A DNA stretch of 64,000 nucleotides. It comes from Cepaea nemoralis (taxonomy: Eukaryota; Mollusca; Gastropoda; Stylommatophora; Helicidae). The stretch's first letter is position 1. Each line of letters starts with the position of its first letter. The stretch lies in the NCBI GenBank assembly GCA_014155875.1, contig JACEFZ010002134.1:134001-198000 (forward strand), in the 5' to 3' direction. The notes beneath the pieces are model-generated. The model ran no database searches. It had not been told where the DNA came from and saw only the letters and a list, made by a program, of their open reading frames with translations. This document shows positions 20,691 to 64,000 of the stretch, in pieces. The position numbers and the translations under genes are program-made.

Positions 20691-22034
20691 TGATACTTTA
20701 TTATAAAAGCATTCAAAACAGTTAGGTCAGCAACACAGACGTTTTTGCAAAATGGACATGTTAAAAATAAACTTTCACAACAGACAACAAGACAAAATAA
20801 TAGTGCCTAACACAAAATAATCACCAACTAAAAAACTTACATTAAAAGCGTCACACAAACTTCAACACACGTTTAGAATATTTATTGATTACATTTGCAA
20901 ATTTTAATAGTTAAAATTTTCTATAAACAAGACAGTGCTCATAGTCTTTCAGATATTGATTTAATGGTGTAATTTTATATTCAAACATTCAGTAATACAA
21001 TATTATGTTGATGCTAACATAAACATAATGAAAGCAGCAACATTTGGCTATAATTTCTATACATGATTTAATACTGAATATAATGTTAATTACAATAATG
21101 GAGATTATAAATTACATAAATGTAAGAAAATAACAAATAATAAATTACACTAACCTAATCCTCCTTCTTTTTGTAAACAAAATTAATAACTGATATGAGA
21201 ATTTACTATTTATTATATAAAATAAACACACATTAAGAAAAATAAATGCTTCTGTGTTATTTTAATTATCAATAAAATATTCTCCCCTCAAATCTGTGTA
21301 GAGTTTAGAAAATCCGCTTGAAGATGCTGTGGTTTTTCATTTTATGTGATTCTCAAAAGGCACCTAAGGCCTTTAGTTAGCATGTGAAACATATAATAAT
21401 ACAATGAGATATGTCTTATTTTTCTCCAAAACCCAGCGGTGACTCTCCTGTTTACACAGGTTTTCCTTTGTGCAACAAAGATTATCTAAACTGATATATT
21501 ATAAATCATTATCTTTGGTTATAGAGAAACTAGTTAACATAAGCTGATTAAACAGTGAAGTGATCAGTGTGATATTGGAAACATGCTGCCATCACTGCTA
21601 CAGCTAATGGGCAACTTTGAGTTTGAGCAACCAGGTTATCTACATGTGACTGTGGATTATTATTATTAACTATTAGAATGTCCAAAAGAATGGAGCATGT
21701 CACAAAGTATCTAAATGTGACTGTGAATTATTATTATTAACTATTAGAATGTCCAAAAGAATGGCGCATGTCACAAAGTATCAAGCAGAAGTAGTGGAGC
21801 ATACCCACAAATCGAGACTCTTTTAGGCAATAGAAGTTTCTAGTAACAAACTACACTAACATTACAAATGAGAAAACCTGTACATATTTTGCAAAGATAT
21901 AATTGATTTATAGATGTAATAATGAATCACAGAAAAGAAAGTCAGTATCACAAAAGAATGGACAGGCTAATGAAATGGTAAATAAATATGAAATAATAAA
22001 AGTTAAAAAAACATTATCTCTCACGCGCAGAGTG
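20691..22034 (-). other. 3' untranslated / downstream region of the fibrillin gene
   Basis: AT-rich, with no recognised gene. Several minus-strand AATAAA signals appear as TTTATT (for example near 21209, 20881 and 20697), but the true polyadenylation site cannot be chosen. Fibrillin mRNAs usually have long 3' UTRs, so much of this may be transcribed. Confidence 0.4.
21645..21781. repeat. 71-bp tandem duplication
   Basis: Two near-identical units (21645-21715 and 21716-21781) share 'ttaactattagaatgtccaa' and 'gcatgtcacaaagtatc', with about two differences plus the end of the second unit. It is a recent local duplication. Confidence 0.85.
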
Positions 22035-60775
<38,741 letters not shown>

Positions 60776-61055
60776 CTGGTAAATAAAATATAATGGTTGA
60801 TGATCACAAACTTGCAGCTTACATACATACATGATTATTAAATCTTTATAAAATACTGAAAACAATTTCATCATGAAAAACAAATTGTCACTGAATTCAT
60901 ACCTTTGGGATTACTTTAGATGATTTTACACAAATTTCTTGAACAAAGAGATCCACAATCATAGTTACCTCATTCTTCTGGAGAAGTGTAACACAAAATG
61001 CTAATGATAAAAATTACTTTTTCTTGTCGAAGAAACAAAAACAAAAATGACCCAA
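60776..61055 (-). other. Fibrillin intron, unassigned part
   Basis: No coding exon recognised; the intron runs at least to the window end. Confidence 0.5.
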
Positions 61056-61059
61056 AGCA

Positions 61060-61245
61060 GGAATCTGGTATGAGTCTGTGATGTGATAGGGCTGTTACAT
61101 TTTGTAGTCTCAACACATGGAGGTGGCCGGTCTTAACCTCATTTAGTGAGACGATGAATGCAGGCATCAAACCCTTGTCTGACTGCACATTATCAGCATA
61201 GCTCCTTATCAACTAGTTAAAACACCCGCTTCTATTGCAGAAACA
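61060..61245 (-). mobile_element. SINE-3 copy, inverted
   Basis: Minus strand: 'agttgataaggagctatgct', B box AAGGGTTTGATGCC, 'gaccggccacctccatgtg', 'agattcctgctttgggtc'. Confidence 0.6.
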
Positions 61246-61264
61246 AATCACTAAAGTTTGCTTT

Positions 61265-61500
61265 TATTTTTTCATGCCATGTACATGAGAATATTGTGGA
61301 AGAGCAGATAAATCATCATGACCTTGGGAGATTGATGCAGCACAGAGTGACCTGAGAATCTGACCACCACTCAGTACTCACAATAGAGGGCAGACAGACA
61401 CATAATCAGATTGCAACTGGTGATATTAGAATTGAGACTAATATATATGGAGCAGATATGGAAATGTCCTAAATGCTGTGATGTTGGTTCTTAATTCAAC
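61265..61500 (+). mobile_element. LINE-G 3' remnant
   Basis: 'gtggaagagcagataaatca', 'gagcagatatggaaatgtcc' and 'taaatgctgtgatgttgg' match the 3' ends at 7590-7850 and 38816. Confidence 0.55.
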
Positions 61501-61599
61501 TCAATTCAGATACACAGAATTGTGTGTAAATATTCTGTCTTTAATTAACCTATAATTTCTTTTTTTCCGAGCCTGTGTGGATTCAAATTTCTTTAAAGA

Positions 61600-62450
61600 A
61601 AAAGCAGACACTATTCTGGATAATGAAGGGAGAATCAAATTTAGTCTCCACCAGTGATGAAGCTTGTTAGTTAGTTAGTTAGTTAGTCGCGGTTCCAACT
61701 TCACGGCAATGGGTCGTCCCCATATTGCTCCGTTCCTGTGCCAGTGAATATCACACAAAATGCTCCTCACAGCCCTATGTGAACAATGGAATAAACAGGA
61801 GTGTCGGCAAGCCAACAGCCCGCACAGGTACACTGTGCATAATGCCGCCGCCAGAATGCCAACACTAAAGTTCTCCATGAAAAATACAGTTCATCGTCGA
61901 TGGAAACGGCAGTCACCAGAAAGACTTCATTGACCCAGGTTTTATCCCATATGTCTCGGTCTCTTTCCGCAGGGTGACCCACCGAAAGCACAGCACAAAG
62001 CACGAACTCCGTAGCTACAACGCCGACTCCCAGGAGTCTCCTGAAAAAAAGTACTCGTGAACCGAAAAGGCAAACCAGTCAATCCAGCAACAACCGGCCG
62101 CCATCGTTCCAAACATGCAGTTCACGCTAAAAACAACCGCGGACTGATGCAATTTACAGCTCACAGTGTCGCGCCACGCACTCACTCAGTAGCAGGGCGA
62201 CGGAACCATAGCCTCCTTAGTCGCCTCCTACGACGTGCATGGTAGACAACAGTGTTACTATTCTTTGCTCCCCCGTATGGGCCCCGGCAACACACGGTCG
62301 TGATGAAGCTTGTGGAGGACTCAAACTGTGTACACTACAAGATTCCAAGAGAGTTGCAGTTGTTCCTTATGATGGTAGATCCAAAACTCACATCACAACT
62401 TTGAGAGCTCATGAGTATGGCCAGAATTAGTGTTTTGCTTGATTGATGAG
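61600..62450 (-). mobile_element. SINE-6 copy split by a Z element
   Basis: Flanks 61600-61667 and 62314-62420 align with 38300-38480 ('gtctccaccagtgatgaagc' and 'ggactcaaactgtg'). The match resumes exactly after the Z target duplication. Confidence 0.55.
61654..62313 (-). mobile_element. Z element, 14-bp target duplication, inside SINE-6
   Basis: The insert is 61668-62299 (632 bp), flanked by GTGATGAAGCTTGT at 61654-61667 and 62300-62313. Same ends as the copy at 23453: left TAGT repeat and minus-strand head CCGTGTGTTGCCGGGGCCC. The internal part differs: 61915-62045 is an inverted SINE-4 body ('ttttatcccatatgtctcgg', 'cacgaactccgtagct'). Confidence 0.85.
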
Positions 62451-63100
62451 GTGTAACAAAATCATCTCTGGTGTTCATCAAGTCATACAAGAGTGAACAA
62501 CTCAATACAACATGGCTCAAGAATATCAACATTTGACACAATTATTAGGAGGAGTATAGAACATGGCACAGCACATTTGTAAATGTTTCACATACACACG
62601 CTCAGTTTCAAAAAGGCAGTTTTCAACTACATAAATCCTTAAATGTAGTTTTCCAGTACATATACTCATATGTGCACTGTTTCATCCATGTAGTTTTCAC
62701 ATATCCTCAATGTGCTCTGGTTCATCAATGTATTTTCCACAAATATGTGCTCTGTTTCATCAATATACTGTTTGGTAAGGATGACTGTCATGCCCATTTC
62801 AGGACCCATTCCCCACTGGTCCAAGCCTGACATCCAGCTCATGCCTGTGACTTCTAGTAGCTGTCAGCATGTGACAGTGGCTACCCCCCAGACAACAACT
62901 GTGACAGGCTGGCTAAACAGGATGGCTAAACAAGGCATGGGTAACCGATTCAGTGTCAAACCAAGCGGTGAACAAGGGTATGCCCACCCAGCATGTGAAG
63001 ACAGGATTCGGCAGACTGTGTGGAAGAAATCATTGATGATTCAACGGGCAAAACGGCATTCACCTGCAAAGCGTTGTGGAATGTAATTAGCACAGCAAGG
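62451..63100. other. Intron sequence with tandem-like motifs, unassigned
   Basis: Loose repeats of 'gttttcacatatcctcaatg'-like motifs with 'tgtgctctgtttcatcaat' occur at 62600-62770. A 124-codon plus frame (62712-63086) is not recognised; it may be LINE-J endonuclease-linker sequence. Confidence 0.4.
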
Positions 63101-63104
63101 CACG

Positions 63105-64000
63105 CTGAGTGCCCTGGTCATCCACTGCACCTGTATTTGTCTCCTGTCATCTTGACTTGTCTTGCCACTGGACTCATGGACTCAGGCGAGAGATTGAGGT
63201 CGACGAATTGCGCAATCCAATTCACTGCTCAAGTCATTCTTCATCCAACTACATATATCTGCCTCTCGGCCCATCTCGATCAAGGTCTTCTTCCTGAAAG
63301 TTAATGTGGCTTCAGAAAAGAATGAGGAACTGTTGACATAATTTTCGCTGCAAGGCAGCTGACAAGAGAAATGTCAGGAACAGAACTCCAAAATGTTCTC
63401 CACTTTCATTGATCATACCTAGGCTTTTGATACAGTCAGCAGAGAAGGACTGTGGAAGATTATGGCAAAATATGGCTGTCCAGAAAAGTTTGTCCAAATA
63501 GAGCGGCTATTTAATCATGGTCTGCAGGCAAGAGTTCAGGAAACTGGTGAGCTGTCTGAGCCCTTTCCTGTCACCAATGGAGTGAAACAAGGCTATATCT
63601 TAGCACCAACACTGTTCAGCCTAATTTTTTCACATGCTGACGAATGCCTTCGAGAACAACGACATTGGAATACACATCAACTATCACATGGATAGAAATT
63701 TGTTAAATCTCAGAAGGCTGAAAGCTAAAACCAAAACTAACAGCAACACCGTCAGAGAACTGCTGTTTGCTGATGATTGCGCTCTATATGCCAACTCAAA
63801 GGCAGACATGCAACACAATGTTTCAGCTTTCTCATATGCCTGTGCCAACTTTGGGCTCAATATCAACTTGGAGAAGACTGTAGTTATGTACCAGCCAACT
63901 CCAGGAAATAATCACACCATACCGAACATCAAGGTGAACGGTCATAGACTAAGTGTTGTGGACAAATTCACCTATCTTGGCAGCACCGTGTCACAAACTG
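63105..64000 (+). mobile_element. LINE-J reverse transcriptase, cut by window end
   Basis: Pieces: HLDQGLLPES, then CGFRKEx..; AFDTVSREGLWKIMAKYGCP; SEPFPVTNGVKQGYILAPTL; VRELLFADDCALYANSKADM (63752-63811); ANFGLNINLEKTVVMYQP; FTYLGSTV at the edge. A widespread CR1/RTE-like LINE type. Stops and frameshifts (for example around 63418 and 63693) show it is inactive. The remainder lies beyond 64000. Confidence 0.85.

Noticed and set aside
60776..64000. Search for the seven-cysteine exon of the upstream TB domain
   Set aside because: No minus-strand CCC-containing exon with splice sites was found; only repeats are present, so the exon must lie beyond the window.

Overview
The window is eukaryotic, AT-rich and crowded with repeats. 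The style of its LINEs and tRNA-derived SINEs, and an invertebrate-type fibrillin with one cbEGF per exon, suggest a lophotrochozoan, most likely a mollusc. That assignment is inference and no species can be named.

The only convincing host gene is a fibrillin on the minus strand. Eighteen exons (60775 down to a stop at 22035) encode its C-terminal ~807 residues. In order they are: the last-cysteine exon of one TB domain, five cbEGF domains, a complete eight-cysteine TB domain split over two exons, seven cbEGF domains, and the fibrillin C-terminal propeptide region. All introns used are GT-AG and the frame stays open through every junction. This is the domain order recalled for the vertebrate fibrillin C-terminal third (cbEGF32-36, TB7, cbEGF37-43, C-terminus). 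The C-terminus has two furin-like motifs 39 residues apart (RRTR, RRKR); after the second come ~137 residues resembling vertebrate asprosin. The 5' part of the gene lies beyond 64000.

Bases 1-20400 are a repeat-filled flank: two hAT DNA transposon remnants (one with 8-bp target duplication), nested RTE-like LINE fragments, SINEs, and a complete-ended 7.6-kb LTR retrotransposon (12032-19623, 5-bp target duplication, LTRs identical except at a G run). The LTR element keeps an open gag-protease frame but lacks reverse transcriptase and RNase H, and a LINE is nested in its leader. The fibrillin introns (22419-64000) hold LINE fragments of about ten groups, at least six tRNA-derived SINE groups, a mariner relic, a 155-bp foldback MITE, and an unrecognised ~0.6-kb repeat here called Z.

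Family labels (LINE-A to K, SINE-1 to 6, Z) are mine and only group copies within this window. Many insertions could be bounded by target-site duplications, which gives a relative order of insertion. No bacterial-type systems, CRISPR arrays, rRNA or functional tRNA genes were seen.
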